From positions 102,510,115 to 102,574,114 of the forward strand of contig OY759214.1 of NCBI GenBank assembly GCA_963662175.1: a DNA stretch of 64,000 bases, written 5' to 3'. Each line of letters opens with the position of its first letter. Position 1 is the stretch's first letter. The translations under genes and the position numbers were made by a program. Below are positions 10,707 to 21,643 of the stretch, piece after piece. This DNA comes from Aradus depressus. Its lineage: Eukaryota > Arthropoda > Insecta > Hemiptera > Aradidae. A model generated the notes under the pieces. That model had not been told where the DNA came from, did no database searches, and saw only the letters and a program-made list of their open reading frames with translations.

Positions 10707-10865
10707 AAGCACTGATTCTCACATTAAACATTAATGAAGTCCATGAGTGTCGAAGGAGGGCCTTTCAGAGAGTATTGTTTATTAATGGATAAAAGGAGTC
10801 GTTTATACCAAAGACGTCATTGAAGGAATTGAAGATTTTTGTAAAATATATTTTTAAAAAAGTCA

Positions 10866-11815
10866 TCACATAGATTCTTCAGATGCTCGAATCAAGCGTG
10901 ATAATATTGATGTAAAAAAAAAATTGAAGAATTCTTCATACAACATAATCCTTTCACTGATTTCGATGCTATGTCGATTGCAACTGGAATAACCGGTGAT
11001 GAAAAAGTAAATTGCCACGATGCTTTTAATATACATAGGTGTAAAAGCCATGAAGAAAATGAATGGACAAAACTTTAAAGATTTAATATTAACAAAAAAA
11101 GATAAAGTTGTTTCGTTACGGGCTGTTAACAACAAAATCAGAGTTTATGATGAAGTAATTCCAATAGATGAATTGTTGCTCTTCAACGTATTTGTGATTT
11201 TAAAAAAATCAGAAGAAGAACTTCAAACATACATGCATTTTGAGTTAGCTCCATATCCTGTAACTCTGTTCGATCAAGGTTTAATGCGAAAGACAGCTAA
11301 ATCAAATTTTTATGATTATTATGATACAATATTGATCAACAAAAACCTTGAACAAACATTACCAATGTGCAAGAAGCATATTTTGTTTTTACATGCATTA
11401 ACTGGATGTGATACAACTTCAGCGTTTTACAAACAGGGTAAAAATAAATTTGCTAAATTATTCGAAAATCGTACAGATTTACAAGATGCTGCTATTATCT
11501 TTACTGATGAAAATGCTGACGTCATTAATATTTTGCAATCGGGTATTTTATGCATTTTAGCATTATATGGTGCTCCTAAAAATCGAGAAAATATGAATAA
11601 TTTTCGATACCAATTGTTTTTTAAAGCTACAAGTAAAAATACCTGTGTCGACTTGGCTACCTACACTAGATGCTAGTTGAGAACATATAAAAAGAGTGTA
11701 TTTACAAGTAAAGTTGTGGATGGGACATGATAAGTTGCCAAAAGAATGGGGATGGAAAAAAAAAGATAATTCACAAGTACCAGTTACAACCAACCAGTGA
11801 ACCAACCACCAGCTT
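10866..11815 (+). pseudogene. Uncharacterised multi-copy arthropod gene family, main part
   Basis: The 218-residue ORF at 11020-11676 contains FLHALTGCDTTSAFYKQGK, a signature I know from a large uncharacterised family found in many copies in insects and cnidarians. Just upstream, another frame (10927-11040) gives family-typical HNPFTDFDAMSIATGITGD, so the start of the ORF at 11020 is not the true start. After a frameshift near 11650 a third frame gives KEWGWKKK and neighbouring conserved blocks, interrupted by TGA. The C-terminal Cys-rich tail is displaced to 13652-13705 and 17757-17893 by two insertions. Function is unknown, and I do not assign one. Confidence 0.65.
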
Positions 11816-11816
11816 C

Positions 11817-11852
<36 letters not shown>

Positions 11853-11929
11853 GAATGAGGTTTATTTGGTATATCTACAATCAGTTATAATATAACTATA
11901 AGTACATTTGATAACAGTGAGTGTAAAAA

Positions 11930-12150
11930 AAATAAATAAATAAATAAATAAATAAAAAATAAAATAATAATAATTAATAAATAAAAAATTACAGAAAAAA
12001 AATAATAAATAAATAATAATAATAATAATAAAATAAGTAAAATAAATAAATAACAATAATAATAATAACTACAATGGCAATATACACAAATTAAGATAAA
12101 ATATATACAAAATAAATAATATATACAAAATATGTACAAAATAATTATAA
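11930..12150. repeat. AATA/AAT microsatellite in the LINE 3' UTR
   Basis: About 220 bases made almost wholly of A and T in AATA and AAT units. The hydrophobic ORFs it creates on the minus strand are low-complexity artefacts. Confidence 0.8.
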
Positions 12151-12378
12151 TAATAAAATAGCTTTCGACTCAAGACCCCTCGAAACACCCCGATTATCTG
12201 CCATCCCAATTCCTCCAACTTAATGGAGGCAGGGGAGGCCACAGGGGGCTGAGTGATCCCCTCGCCATCTTGTTCCACCCTGGAGGTAGACCAAGAAGGA
12301 AAGAAGAGCTGAAAGTACGAGTTCATGAGGGGAGAAGCTGGTCACTACCAGCACTCCCAGTTATATGTATATGCTATC

Positions 12379-13648
12379 TTAACCTAGCAGGTCTCTCGGC
12401 CAGCACCGCCTCAGCCTTCTGGGAGGATTATCTGGGTGGGAGCGGGAGGACAAGTGTCGAGCGACGGGATTGACATGGAAGGAGAGGTTAGAGTGGAATT
12501 TGGAGAAGCGGGACTTGGTGAGGTCAATAACAAAAGGAATTTTAAGGTCATTATGGAGGGTAAGGTTGGACACAAAGAAGGGTGCATCGACAATTGTTCT
12601 TAGGACTTTGGATTGGAAGGACTGGATACGCTTGATGTTAGATGGTTTAGCACAACCCCATAGTTCCAGTCCGTATGTCCATATAGGTCTTATTATAGTC
12701 TTGTAAATGGTCAGTTTGTTTTCAATAGAAAGTCTGGATTGTCTGCTGAGCAGCTGATAGAGCAGGCCAAACCGTCTGTTCAGCTCCTGTCGTTTTAATC
12801 GTGTGTGGGGTTCCATGTCAGTCTTTGGTCTAGGTAGAAACCTAAGTAGCGGACTTGATTGGAGGCAGGGATGGGAACGTTATTGAAGGAAATCGGGGGA
12901 CAGGATTGGCGTCTCAGAGTGAAGGTAACATGGTTACACTTCTCTTCATTAATTTTCACACGCCACTGCCGACACCAATCCTCTATGTGGAGAAGGTGCT
13001 GTTGGAGCTTTTGGGAGGCTATGATAGGATCTTGGTTGGAAGCAAGGATAGCTGTATCGTCAGCAAAGGTTGCAAGGAGTGTGTTAGGATTGGTAGGAAT
13101 ATCAACAGTGTAAACTGTATAAAGGATGGGACCGAGAACACTTCCTTGGGGAACCCCCACCTCAACAGGCACGTAGTCGGAGTACTCATTACCCTGACGA
13201 ACTTTGAAGAAGCGGTTGGAAAGGTAGGATTTGAGGATGAGGTAATAAGTGTGGGGAAGGAGTCTCTTTAGCTTGAAGAGCAGTCCAGGGTGCCAAACCC
13301 GGTCGAAAGCCTGAGCCACATCCAGAAAGGCACCCGAACAATAGCTCTTACACTCCAGGGAAGAGGAAATGTGGTCTACAATGCGAAGGCCCTGCTGTAC
13401 AGTAGAGTGATGGGTTTGGAAGCCGAATTGGTGGTCAGGAATAACATTTTTGGAGTCGAGGATGGGAAAAATTATTTTTAGAATAATTTTTTCTAGAATT
13501 TTTGAAAGGATGGGTAGCAAACTTATAGGACGATAGGAGCTTGGAACGTTGGGGGTTTTTCCAGGTTTGGGAAAAAGGATAATGGTAGAAAATTTCCAAA
13601 GGGCAGGGAAGTAGGCTGTTCGAAATACACAATTAAAAATATATGTCA
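12379..13648 (-). pseudogene. Jockey-like RT fragment with one frameshift
   Basis: The open frame begins upstream of 13520 with FPKPGKTPN and SYRPISLLPILSK (RT finger motif). It contains FLDVAQAFDRVWH, GVPQGSVLGPILY and the FADD catalytic box. A single-base shift at about 12795-12816 splits the polymerase from its C-terminal part, where IIRPIWTYGLELWG and LHNDLKIPF are typical of Jockey proteins. No endonuclease and no RNase H are present. A sister copy with the same C-terminus lies at 50665-51589. Confidence 0.85.
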
Positions 13649-13651
13649 GGA

Positions 13652-13705
13652 ATGGAAAATTTATTAAAAATTATTTTTTGTTCATGTAAAACTGGGTGTG
13701 GCTCT
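13652..13705 (+). pseudogene. Cys-rich tail of the same gene, first piece
   Basis: The frame gives ENLLKIIFCSCKTGCGS. It continues the segment that stops at 11815 before the minus-strand LINE. It breaks off at the 5' LTR of the Gypsy element, within the GGCTCT that forms the target duplication. Confidence 0.6.
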
Positions 13706-13842
13706 TGTTATGTTTAATACCCATATGCTATTAATAATTATTATTAATAGCATATGTATATGTGTTTCAATTGGAAGTTACAAAATACACAGAAAAGTAT
13801 CGTTTAACAATTTTCCAATTATTAACTTATGTAAGCCCTAAT
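13706..13842 (+). repeat. Gypsy 5' LTR (137 bp)
   Basis: It begins TGTTATGTTTAATACC, contains a palindrome (CATATGCTATTAATAA and its complement), and ends GTAAGCCCTAAT. It lacks the usual CA end. Confidence 0.85.
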
Positions 13843-13869
13843 AAATTGGCGAACGAGGTAAAGAAAAAT

Positions 13870-14330
13870 TGCTAGTAAAATTGTAAGTATACCGAGCTTT
13901 AGTACAGATCATTCGATTGAAGAGTACATTGAAGTGGTAGAAAATATTTTTGAAGCTGGAGAAGTCCCGGAGCCTACCAGAAGTAGACTTCTGCTGGGGC
14001 ACATCGGACTACAGACTTACTCCAAGGTGAGGGCTCTGACAAGTCCCAAGAAGCCTCATGAGCTGACCTTTTCGGAACTTAAGGAACTTTTAGTAGGTCA
14101 CTTTTGTCCAAAACCGATCATAATTGCGGAACGGTTCAGATTGTTAAAAAGAAGGCAATTAGAAGGTGAGTCTATCACTGATTTCTCTTGTGAATTAAAA
14201 CGTCTGGCATTACATTGTCAATATAAAGAGTTTTTAGAGGATATGTTGCGTGACTTATTTGTCTTGGGCTTACGTTCAGAAGCAATCCAACCGAGGCTCT
14301 TATGTGAAAGGGACTTATCCCTGTTTTGCT
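13870..14330 (+). pseudogene. Gypsy gag (capsid part), no start codon, fused to zinc knuckle by deletion
   Basis: The frame is open from about 13870 without an ATG. It encodes a retrotransposon gag capsid domain: GHIGLQTYSKVRALTSP, HFCPKPIIIAERFRL, and FVLGLRSEAIQPRLL near 14300. Normally a linker of roughly 100 residues separates this from the zinc knuckles. Here the frame jumps at about 14310-14320 straight into the knuckle region, so an internal deletion with a frameshift is likely. Confidence 0.7.
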
Positions 14331-17300
14331 TGTGGCAAAGAAGGCCACATAAGAAACGTTTGTAAGTTCAAAAATAATGTTTGTATAAATTGTAAAAAAA
14401 TAGGCCATGTTTCTAGAGTTTGCAGACAGCAGAGAGTTGTAAAGCAAATAAATGAGGAAGATCTGAGCGAGGACGAAGAGAAAAAAGACCTTCACCATGT
14501 ACAAGTTTGCAATAACTTTGCTTCAGGTAAGAAAGCAGAAGCTTTACTTATTAATGTAAGAATAAACAAATATCCTCTCACTATGGAAGTTGATACGGGA
14601 GCCTCGGTAAGCATCGTGAGCTTAAAGGACGCAAGACAAATCTTCAAGGGTAGACAAGTACCACTGGTGAAAACGGGAATTGTACTGACAACGTATACAG
14701 GAGAAAAAATATTCCCCGCAGGTAAGATCGTAGTGAGTCTTGATTATGAGGGGACCACATATAGGGCTGAACTGTACGTTGTAGAGGGCGGTGGCAGAGC
14801 CTTATTTGGACGAGATCTGTTGAGAAAAATACCGGTTGCTTGGCGGGCTATCAGAACAGTTTCCTCGACCTTCGTGGATAGCGAACTAGGAAGAGTCCTG
14901 AGAGAATTCAACGATGTGTTCGACACGACGCTCGGGAGGGTTAACGGCATTAAGGCTAAAGCTGCGTTAAAAGATTTCGTTACCCCGGTTTATATGAAGG
15001 CTCGGAATGTCCCTTATTCGTTACGGAAGGGAATTGAGGAGGAATTAGATCGGTTAGAAATGCATCGTGTAGTAGAGAAAGTTCAGCACAGTGACTGGGC
15101 CACGCCCATTGTGCCAATAATGAAACCCTCTGGGAAGCTTAGGATATGCGGAGATTTTAAGGTTACGCTAAATCCTTGTCTGAAGGTGCCGGAGTATCCA
15201 ATACCTAAAATCGAGGATATATTTGCGAAGCTCGGTGGATTTACGTGACGCTCACCTCCAATTAGAACTGGAGGAAGATACAAAAAAACTTGTAACCATT
15301 AACACGCATAAGGGTCTCTATCAGTTTAACCGACTACCGTTTGGAATAGCATCCGCTCCGGCTATATGGCAAAAGGTTATGGATGAGGTGTTAATAGGCA
15401 CACAGGCTATGTGCTATTTAGATGACATTATACTAAGTGGTTCGTCTGTGTCAGAACATATTACTAATCTGAGGGAGGTGTTGAAGGTTTTGAGAGAAAG
15501 AGGAATAAGGGTAAATAAAGAGAAGTGTGAATTTTTGAAAGAGAGTATTCGTTATTGTGGTCACGTAATCGACGGGAATGGCCTGCATAAGACTGAGGAA
15601 AAAGTGGAAGCTATATTGAAGGCTCCACAACCCACCAATAGCTCGGAATTGAAATCATTTTTGGGCTTATTGAATTATTACCACAAGTTTTTGCCAGTTC
15701 TATCAACAACCCTTGCACCTCTTCAAAAATTTATTATGAAAAAATAAGAAATGGGTTTGGGACAAGGCGTGCGCTGAAGCTTTCAAAAAGTGTAAAGCTC
15801 TGGCTACTTCAGACATGGTGTTTCCCACTACAACCCAGAATTACCCCTAATCCTGGCCTGTGATGCATCGCCTTATGGACTAGGGGCAGCATTATCCCAA
15901 ATGACTGAAGAAAGAGAAACACCGGTGAGGTTTGCCTCGCAAACGTTGACTGCTAGTGAAAAGCGGTATGCGCAGATTGACCGAGAAGCTTTAGCTCTAG
16001 TGTGAGGAGTGAAGAAATTTGACCATTATCTCAGGGGAAGGAAATTTAAAATAATAACAGATAATAAACCTCTGAGATCAATTTTTGATCCAAAAAGGGG
16101 TATACCATCGACAGCGGCGGACCGTCTACAGCGATGGGGGATGTTGCTGGGAGCACACCGCTATGAGATAGCACATAGGAAAAGTCATCTCCATGGGAAC
16201 GTGGATGCCTTATCGAGACTGCCCGTAGATAATGGTCCTCAAGAAGAAAACGAGGAGGACACTGGCGGTTGTTTCACTGTTTACAAATTAGAAGAGGATG
16301 GCGTAGTCACCAGCAGGTTGGTACGCCAGGCCATGAGGAATGACCCAGTACTTTCTAGGGTGCTGGAATTTACTCTCAGGGGCTGGGAGAAAACAGAAGA
16401 CCCACTGTTAACACCATATGCTTCGAAGAAGAATGAATTAACATGCGAAGAGGGTATATTATTGTGGGGGAGGAGAGTAATTATACCGAACAAGTTTCGC
16501 AAAGAAATTTTGGACGAACTACATCCGGACGTGTGGGAGAAAGGAGGATGAAGGAGCTGGCGCGGTCCTATGTATGGTGGCCCGGACTGGATAAAAGCAT
16601 TGAAGACAAGGCAAAGGGTTGTGAGGGGTGCCAAGAGGTGAGAAACAACCCAATGAAGGTTAGAATCCATCCATGGGAGTACCCCGAGCATCCATGGCAG
16701 CGGTTACATGTGGATTTTGCGGGTCCATTTTTGGGGTTTAACTTCTTGATCACTATAGATAGCTTTTCAAAGTGGCCAGAAGTTAAAATCATGAAGAGTA
16801 CTTCAGCTGATAATACTATAGCCTGTTTAAGAACCCTATTTAGCCAATTTGGTATTCCGGAACAGTTGATTACCGACAATGGGCCACAGTTTACGTCAGC
16901 GGAATTCAGCAATTTTCTGAAAAGCAACCAGGTCCAGCATATTCGGAGTGCACCTTACCACCCCGCAACTAATGGGCAGGTGGAGCGGTTCGTACAGACG
17001 CTGAAAAAGGGGCTACTGGCTGCTGGGGGAGAAAATATGGAATGACAAAAGAAACTTGACCGACTTCAAATACAGGATCACCCCACATAGTACGACCGGG
17101 CAACCACCTTGTGTTCTGCTAATGGGGCGCCTACTCCGCACGAGACTGGATTTGCTGAGACCTAGCGTGCGACAGCGGGTTGGGGAAAACCAGGAAAAAG
17201 TGGCGCAACGATCCCAACAAGATGGTTACCTCCAGGTAAGGTGTGCGGTGCTAGGTCGGGACTACCGATCAGGGAACAAATGGCGAAGGAGGAAGGTTGT

Positions 17301-17631
17301 CCAAGTGCTGAGTCCGAGGTCATACCATGTTGACGTAGGTGACACCACACCATGGAGAAGGCACGCAAACCTCTTAGTAGCTATGAGAGAGGTTGAAGAC
17401 GGAAGCAGTCAGGATGAGAAGCAGAGGACACCGGAGCGGGGCCAGGATGCCAAAGCCAATGAAGAGAGAAGCTGGATATCAACATGGATGGGGCCTCCCG
17501 CCACCTGCAGCTCCAACGTGCCCGAACCTGCCGCTGTGGGACCTGCACTGAGGAGGTCTGCCAGGCGGACGGGTACCATCCCGCCTCACCTACCCCATCC
17601 CTCCCTAGGGGGGAAGGATTGTTATGTTTAA
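14310..17631 (+). pseudogene. Gypsy pol: knuckles, protease, RT, RNase H, integrase; many breaks
   Basis: In order: two CCHC knuckles (CFACGKEGHIRNVC, CINCKKIGHVSRVC); protease with VDTGAS near 14592; RT up to 15248; then RT with YLDD (near 15418) in another frame; RNase H with ACDASPYGLGAALSQ; integrase with an H/C zinc site, FAGPF, TDNGPQFTS and HPATNGQVERF as its D, D, E regions. The C-terminal tail ends at the 3' LTR. Breaks: a deletion plus frameshift near 15240 that removes the RT block-A motif, a TAA at 15745, a frameshift near 15830, a TGA near 16003, frameshifts near 16530 and 17045. The enzyme cannot be made. Confidence 0.85.
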
Positions 17632-17756
17632 TACCCATATGCTATTAATAATTATTATTAATAGCATATGTATATGTGTTTCAATTAGAAGTTACAAAAT
17701 ACACAGAAAAGGATCGTTTAACAATTTTCCAATTATTAACTTATGTAAGCCCTAAT
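17620..17756 (+). repeat. Gypsy 3' LTR (137 bp)
   Basis: Same length as the 5' LTR with about two substitutions, and directly preceded by the polypurine tract. Confidence 0.85.
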
Positions 17757-17893
17757 GGCTCTGCTCGTGGATGTCGAAAAGTGGCTTAAATTGTTCTATA
17801 GCATGTTTACTATGTAAAGGGTTTAGCTGCTTAAATGCTCCACCAATGATATTGATGAATGACATCGAAAACAAAAACGTCGAAGACAATTAG
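17757..17893 (+). pseudogene. Cys-rich tail of the same gene, second piece and C-terminus
   Basis: After the 3' LTR the frame resumes with ARGCRKVA. One frameshift later it gives SCLNAPP and an acidic end (MNDIENKNVEDN) with stop at 17891-17893. The C-x-C...C...C..C spacing and the short acidic end match the C-terminus usual in this family. Two internal stops and a frameshift show it is dead. Confidence 0.6.
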
Positions 17894-18400
17894 TTTGCAA
17901 GATTTATCCTTTTAACTAAAATTTATAATAATTATTATTTAGCATAAGTTGTTAATAAATTATTTTCTATGAAAATTGATGTATTTGTATTATTTAACGT
18001 TTCTTTCATTTGTTTCGCTTTTTGGAGCTTCTGCAACCTTCAAATTAATTTTAAAAAGTTTCATTTTTTCACAAATTCTGTATAACAACCTCGAAAACTA
18101 TAATAATCATTATTTTCTTAAAAGAAATATTTAAAAATTTCGATAATTATATTTCTCGTTGAGATTTCTAAAATTTTTTTTTTAATTCACGGATTTTCGA
18201 AATTGCGGTAATTTTCAATTGGTAAACTTTTTAGTTAATGGCATTAGAAATCCAAAAAAAAAAAATCATTCAAATCCATTCATTATAACTGGGTTCCGTC
18301 ATTTTTCATTTATAATGACTAATTGCACTGGACTATAACCCTTGAAACTGAGTCGACCTACTTGACCTGTTGATCATAAACATTTTCATTCTTTTGATTA
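17894..18400. other. AT-rich stretch, no feature recognised
   Basis: No ORF, repeat or RNA signal is visible. Confidence 0.5.
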
Positions 18401-18534
18401 TTTACTTCATGAGGATCCTTACCAAATGAAATAATTACTAGTTTTATTATCATAATCTATTATATCATTTACTTCATGAGGATCCTTACCAAATGAAATA
18501 ATTACTAGTTTTATTATCATAATCTATTATATCA
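18401..18534. repeat. 67-bp tandem duplication
   Basis: Bases 18401-18467 and 18468-18534 are identical copies beginning TTTACTTCATGAGGATCC. A recent duplication next to a hairpin element. Confidence 0.9.
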
Positions 18535-18536
18535 TT

Positions 18537-18811
18537 CTAAGTTGAGGAACGCGGACATATTGTGGAAACTTGTAATAAATGAATAAAACAAACTTATTTT
18601 TGAAATATTGTCTATTCCACTAAAGATATATATATATACAACTACCGGTTTCGGCTTTATACCATCGTCAGGTCTAGTTATGAACTAAGTCTTAGTTCAT
18701 AACTAGACCTGACGATGGTATAAAGCCGAAACCGGTAGTTACATATATACAATATAAGTATATCTTTAGTGGAATAGACAATATTTCAAAAATAAGTTTG
18801 TTTTATTCATT
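18537..18811. mobile_element. Hairpin retroelement, copy 1, with 12-bp target duplication
   Basis: TATTATATCATT flanks the element on both sides (18525-18536 and 18812-18823). The body has a one-sided tail (18537-18571, starting CTAAGTTGAGGAACGCGG) and then a nearly perfect inverted repeat, whose arms meet at about 18683. Each arm contains a hammerhead-like core, CTGACGA...GAAACCGGTA. There is no ORF. Variable 11-12 bp target duplications, a hairpin of inverted terminal units and hammerhead motifs together suggest a non-autonomous Penelope-like element. A closely related shortened copy is at 40663-40825. Confidence 0.6.
18703..18741 (+). ncRNA. Hammerhead-ribozyme-like motif, copy 1
   Basis: On the plus strand CTGACGA (18709-18715) is followed by a short stem II (GGT...GCC), GAA, the palindrome ACCGGT (18731-18736) and A at the expected cleavage position. 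Three bases on each side (GAC and GTT) can form stem I. One extra U lies between CTGACGA and stem II, a deviation from the consensus. The palindromic stem III would favour a dimeric fold. The mirror copy is on the minus strand at 18644-18671. Activity is untested. Confidence 0.4.
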
Positions 18812-18823
18812 TATTATATCATT

Positions 18824-19247
18824 GTTATTTGTTTTACTTTCATCATTTGCCTTATTTTTATTGTTATTAATATTATCAGAACAAACGTTATTTTTATCAT
18901 TACCTGTTTTATTATATGTTACATTTTTACATTTTATTGTATTTGTACACTCATGTTTTTTACTCTTATAATATGTCTTATCTTTATATTTAATAACATT
19001 GTCCGAACATGTTTTATTCTTATATTTAGTTACGTTGTTATCTGTTTTATTTTTATATCTAATTTTAGTGTGATAATAATTTATATTTCTATATTGTCCT
19101 TTATGGTTATTTATTTTTTTATTTTTCCAATTTGCCCCTTTACTGAATATCTCTGGGTTGGCGGCGGATATTTGGGGCTCTACTCGTTTTTTGGAACACC
19201 CCCATTAGGTCGTTCCCTCTTATCTGCAGCTCCCGGTGACCTATCTA
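18824..19247. other. AT-rich stretch, no reliable gene
   Basis: A long open frame here encodes only Ile/Phe/Tyr-rich low-complexity sequence. See the rejected list. Confidence 0.5.
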
Positions 19248-19580
19248 TCACCATAGCGCTTGTCGACGGTCTATCGCCATCTCCACTTTGGAAATGTGGT
19301 CCTGGCTGGTACTTTCGACCACCACTATCCTATCTATCACCACGTTTCCATGATCCGTTCGGCAACCTCCCCTCGCACCTTCAAACCGTTTTGGCGTATA
19401 TGATCCAAAGTTTGGGGTCCTAGTATTGTTATTGTTATATCGGTTACTATTATTTTCTAATGGTTTACTTTCATACGGGCTAAATTTTTTTTCATATTTA
19501 TTATTATTATTATTAATATTAATTTTTGCTAACAGTTCAAATAATTGAAAACGGTCAGTGATGTTAGCCACAACGAGCAT
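19248..19580 (-). pseudogene. Possible gag C-terminus remnant (Asn-rich)
   Basis: The minus-strand frame encodes 110 residues with an Asn-rich stretch and basic, Arg/Gly-containing segments (TPNFGSYTPKRFEGARGG). This style resembles the nucleocapsid-like ends of LTR-element gag proteins, such as that at 21644-23260. There is no capsid domain, knuckle or protease nearby. Part of the Asn run comes from a TTA microsatellite. The call is weak. Confidence 0.25.
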
Positions 19581-19639
19581 TTTACACTTTCAGGGAAATG
19601 ATTTATCATACTTTTTATTATATATATATATATATATAT

Positions 19640-21206
19640 TGTAGCATGTCTACCCTATAGATAATGCTCAGAACTGGCGATGTCTACGAGAGGATCGCGA
19701 TCGCTAGGAGCAAAATATGGGTTGTGTGGTGTTGAATAAACGAGAATTGCATTTGGAAGAGAATGCTCGGAACCAATGATGCCTGCGAGAGAATCGCGAT
19801 CGCTGGGAGCGAAAATAAAGAATAATAGAGACACAATGGAAAGGAAGCCAAGATAATTGTCTACATCCGGTGTATAATGAATAAGCAGTAAAGGTTTTTT
19901 TTTATTACTCCAGGTTTTCACACAACTAGAGGCAGATGTTAATTGGTAATATGCGATTGGCTGGAAATAAAATGGGCGGAGTCCGACGACCAATCAAGCC
20001 TCGAGAAACGTCCCCCACCACGGTCAGATATCGGAAGCCACTGCCCGTTTTACACAGTCTTCGTTCATGTCTTGGGTGATCACCACGTATCTTTTCTATA
20101 AGTAATATCAGTTTGAATATGTGAAATTACTCATTCTTCGTTCATGTCTTGGGTGATCACCACGTATCTTTTCTATAAGTAATATCAGTTTGAATATGTG
20201 AAAGTACTTTGTCTTCATTCATGTCTTGGGTGATCACCACGTATCTTTTCTATAAGTAATATCAGTTTGAATATGTGAAAGTACTTTGTCTTCGTTCATG
20301 TCTTGGGTGATCACCACGTATCTTTTCTATAAGTAATATCAGTTAGAATATGTGAAATTAACAGTCTTCGTTCATGTCTTGGGTGATCACCACGTATCTT
20401 TTCTATAAGTAATATTAGTTAGAATATGTGAAATTAACAGTCTTCGTTCATGTCTTGGGTGATCACCACCTATCTTTTCTATAAGTAATATCAGTTTGAA
20501 TATGTGAAAGTACTTTTTCTTCGTTCATATCTTGGGTGATCACCACGTATCTTTTCTATAAGTAATATCAGTTTGAATATGTGAAAGTACTTTTTCTTTG
20601 CTCATATCTTGGTGGATCACCACGTATCTTTTCTATAAGTAAAGTTTAGTTTGAATATGTGAATTAGTCGTAGAGACACACTTTGATTTTGGACGGTGCA
20701 AAGTCAGTGGGGGTGTAACTTCTGGTGTGCCCTCGAAACTACGCAGATCTTCAGGGACTATGTGAATAGACGATTTCTACGGGAAGTCCAGAAAGGGTGA
20801 TCACGCCGTCATTCACCATGGATATCGTATAGAGGTACCTCGTAATTAAGTTATAATTCAGTCCTTCAGACACACGGCCAAATTATATATATTCAATTGT
20901 TGTTTTGTAAATATGTTCTCATAAAAATAAATATGTTAAAGTTATAGGTTTGATTCATTTCATTCCCCCCCACTCATGCTTCTTCTGGTTGACAACAGTA
21001 ATTAATTATTGTTAATTACTGATGTCAACTACCCGTTAGGAACTTGTAACCGTCATTCCCGTGGGAGTGCTTTCAGCTATTCAGGCATTGTTTAATTAAA
21101 GTCGCGATTTAAATAATTTTCAATTTTAATAATTTTTCGATCTCAATTTTATTTATTTTATTAATTACGTGATTTGCACTCACACAGGGAGGGAGATGGT
21201 TATTAA
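19640..21206 (+). repeat. 5' LTR, 1567 bp
   Basis: It begins TGTAGCATGTCTACCC and ends GATGGTTATTAA. It contains an array of eight 77-bp units, and in its right part a palindromic stretch around CAGTAATTAATTATTG. Confidence 0.9.
20058..20660 (+). repeat. Eight 77-bp tandem units in the 5' LTR (U3-like part)
   Basis: Each unit begins CTTCGTTCATGTCTTGGGTG and includes the 10-base palindrome GGTGATCACC followed by ACGTATC. The last unit is the most diverged. The same array is at about 26537-27140 in the 3' LTR. Repeated units in an LTR often act as enhancers or silencers; this role is inferred only. Confidence 0.85.
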
Positions 21207-21207
21207 T

Positions 21208-21226
21208 TGGCGCCCCGAACAGGGAC
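21208..21226 (+). promoter_or_regulatory. Primer-binding site, Lys-tRNA type
   Basis: TGGCGCCCCGAACAGGGAC starts 1-2 bases after the LTR. It matches the tRNA-Lys primer-binding sequence used by several retroviruses, apart from one extra C. Confidence 0.75.
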
Positions 21227-21643
21227 TTGATTTGTTTATTAATTATGCCAATTAGTATAATTAATGAACCCCACTAATCGGTCCCTTATTAATTAATTAA
21301 TTTTTTTAATTAAAAAAAAAAAAAAATTTTTTTTTTTTGCTTTTTAACGTAGATTCCAGCCTATTAGGCCACAATGTTATATTTTCACTTAAAGTCGGTA
21401 TTTAGAATCAAAACTGAAGAAGGATGGGTGAGGGTAGGGACAATGAATGACATCATTTATTGAAATAATTTTATTTTTTTGTTTTTGATTTTTTTTTTTA
21501 TGTAGATTTAGTAGGCATTTATTTTACATATTATAACTATTGTTGTATTGTGATGCCATCTGACAGGTCACCATAGAAATTAGGTTAGCACCAGACCTCT
21601 CGTATAATTCATTTAATTGTTTTGATATATATTTCTTATCAGA

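Larger units (their letters stand above)
11822..13650 (-). mobile_element. Jockey-like LINE, 5'-truncated, minus strand
   Basis: Reading leftwards: a partial RT (13648-12795), thumb/C-terminal part (12816-12379), a 3' UTR (12378-11850) full of AATA-type repeats, and a 27-base poly(A) seen as T at 11822-11848. The 5' end lies within the RT fingers, so about two thirds of a full element is absent. The insertion separates two parts of the uncharacterised gene. A-rich sequence at both edges (CTGAAATTT and GGAAAATTT) may be the remains of the target duplication. Confidence 0.85.
13706..17756 (+). mobile_element. Small Ty3/Gypsy LTR retrotransposon, complete ends, dead coding region
   Basis: Two 137-base LTRs (13706-13842 and 17620-17756) differ at about two positions. 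Flanks are GGCTCT on both sides, an evident 5-6 bp target duplication. A purine-rich tract (CTAGGGGGGAAGGA) precedes the 3' LTR. A TGGCGAACGAGG that could be the primer-binding site lies 3 bases after the 5' LTR. The order gag, protease, RT, RNase H, integrase is that of Gypsy; the protein style resembles K02A2.6-like elements. At only 4.05 kb it is short for an autonomous Gypsy. Confidence 0.9.

Noticed and set aside
11862..12139. Minus-strand ORFs rich in Ile, Tyr and Leu
   Set aside because: They are translations of the AATA microsatellite in a LINE 3' UTR.
13290..13481. Plus-strand ORFs opposite the Jockey-like RT
   Set aside because: Antisense shadows of the minus-strand RT.
18953..19423. 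156-codon hydrophobic plus-strand ORF
   Set aside because: Ile/Phe/Tyr-rich low-complexity reading of AT-rich DNA followed by the antisense of a possible gag remnant.
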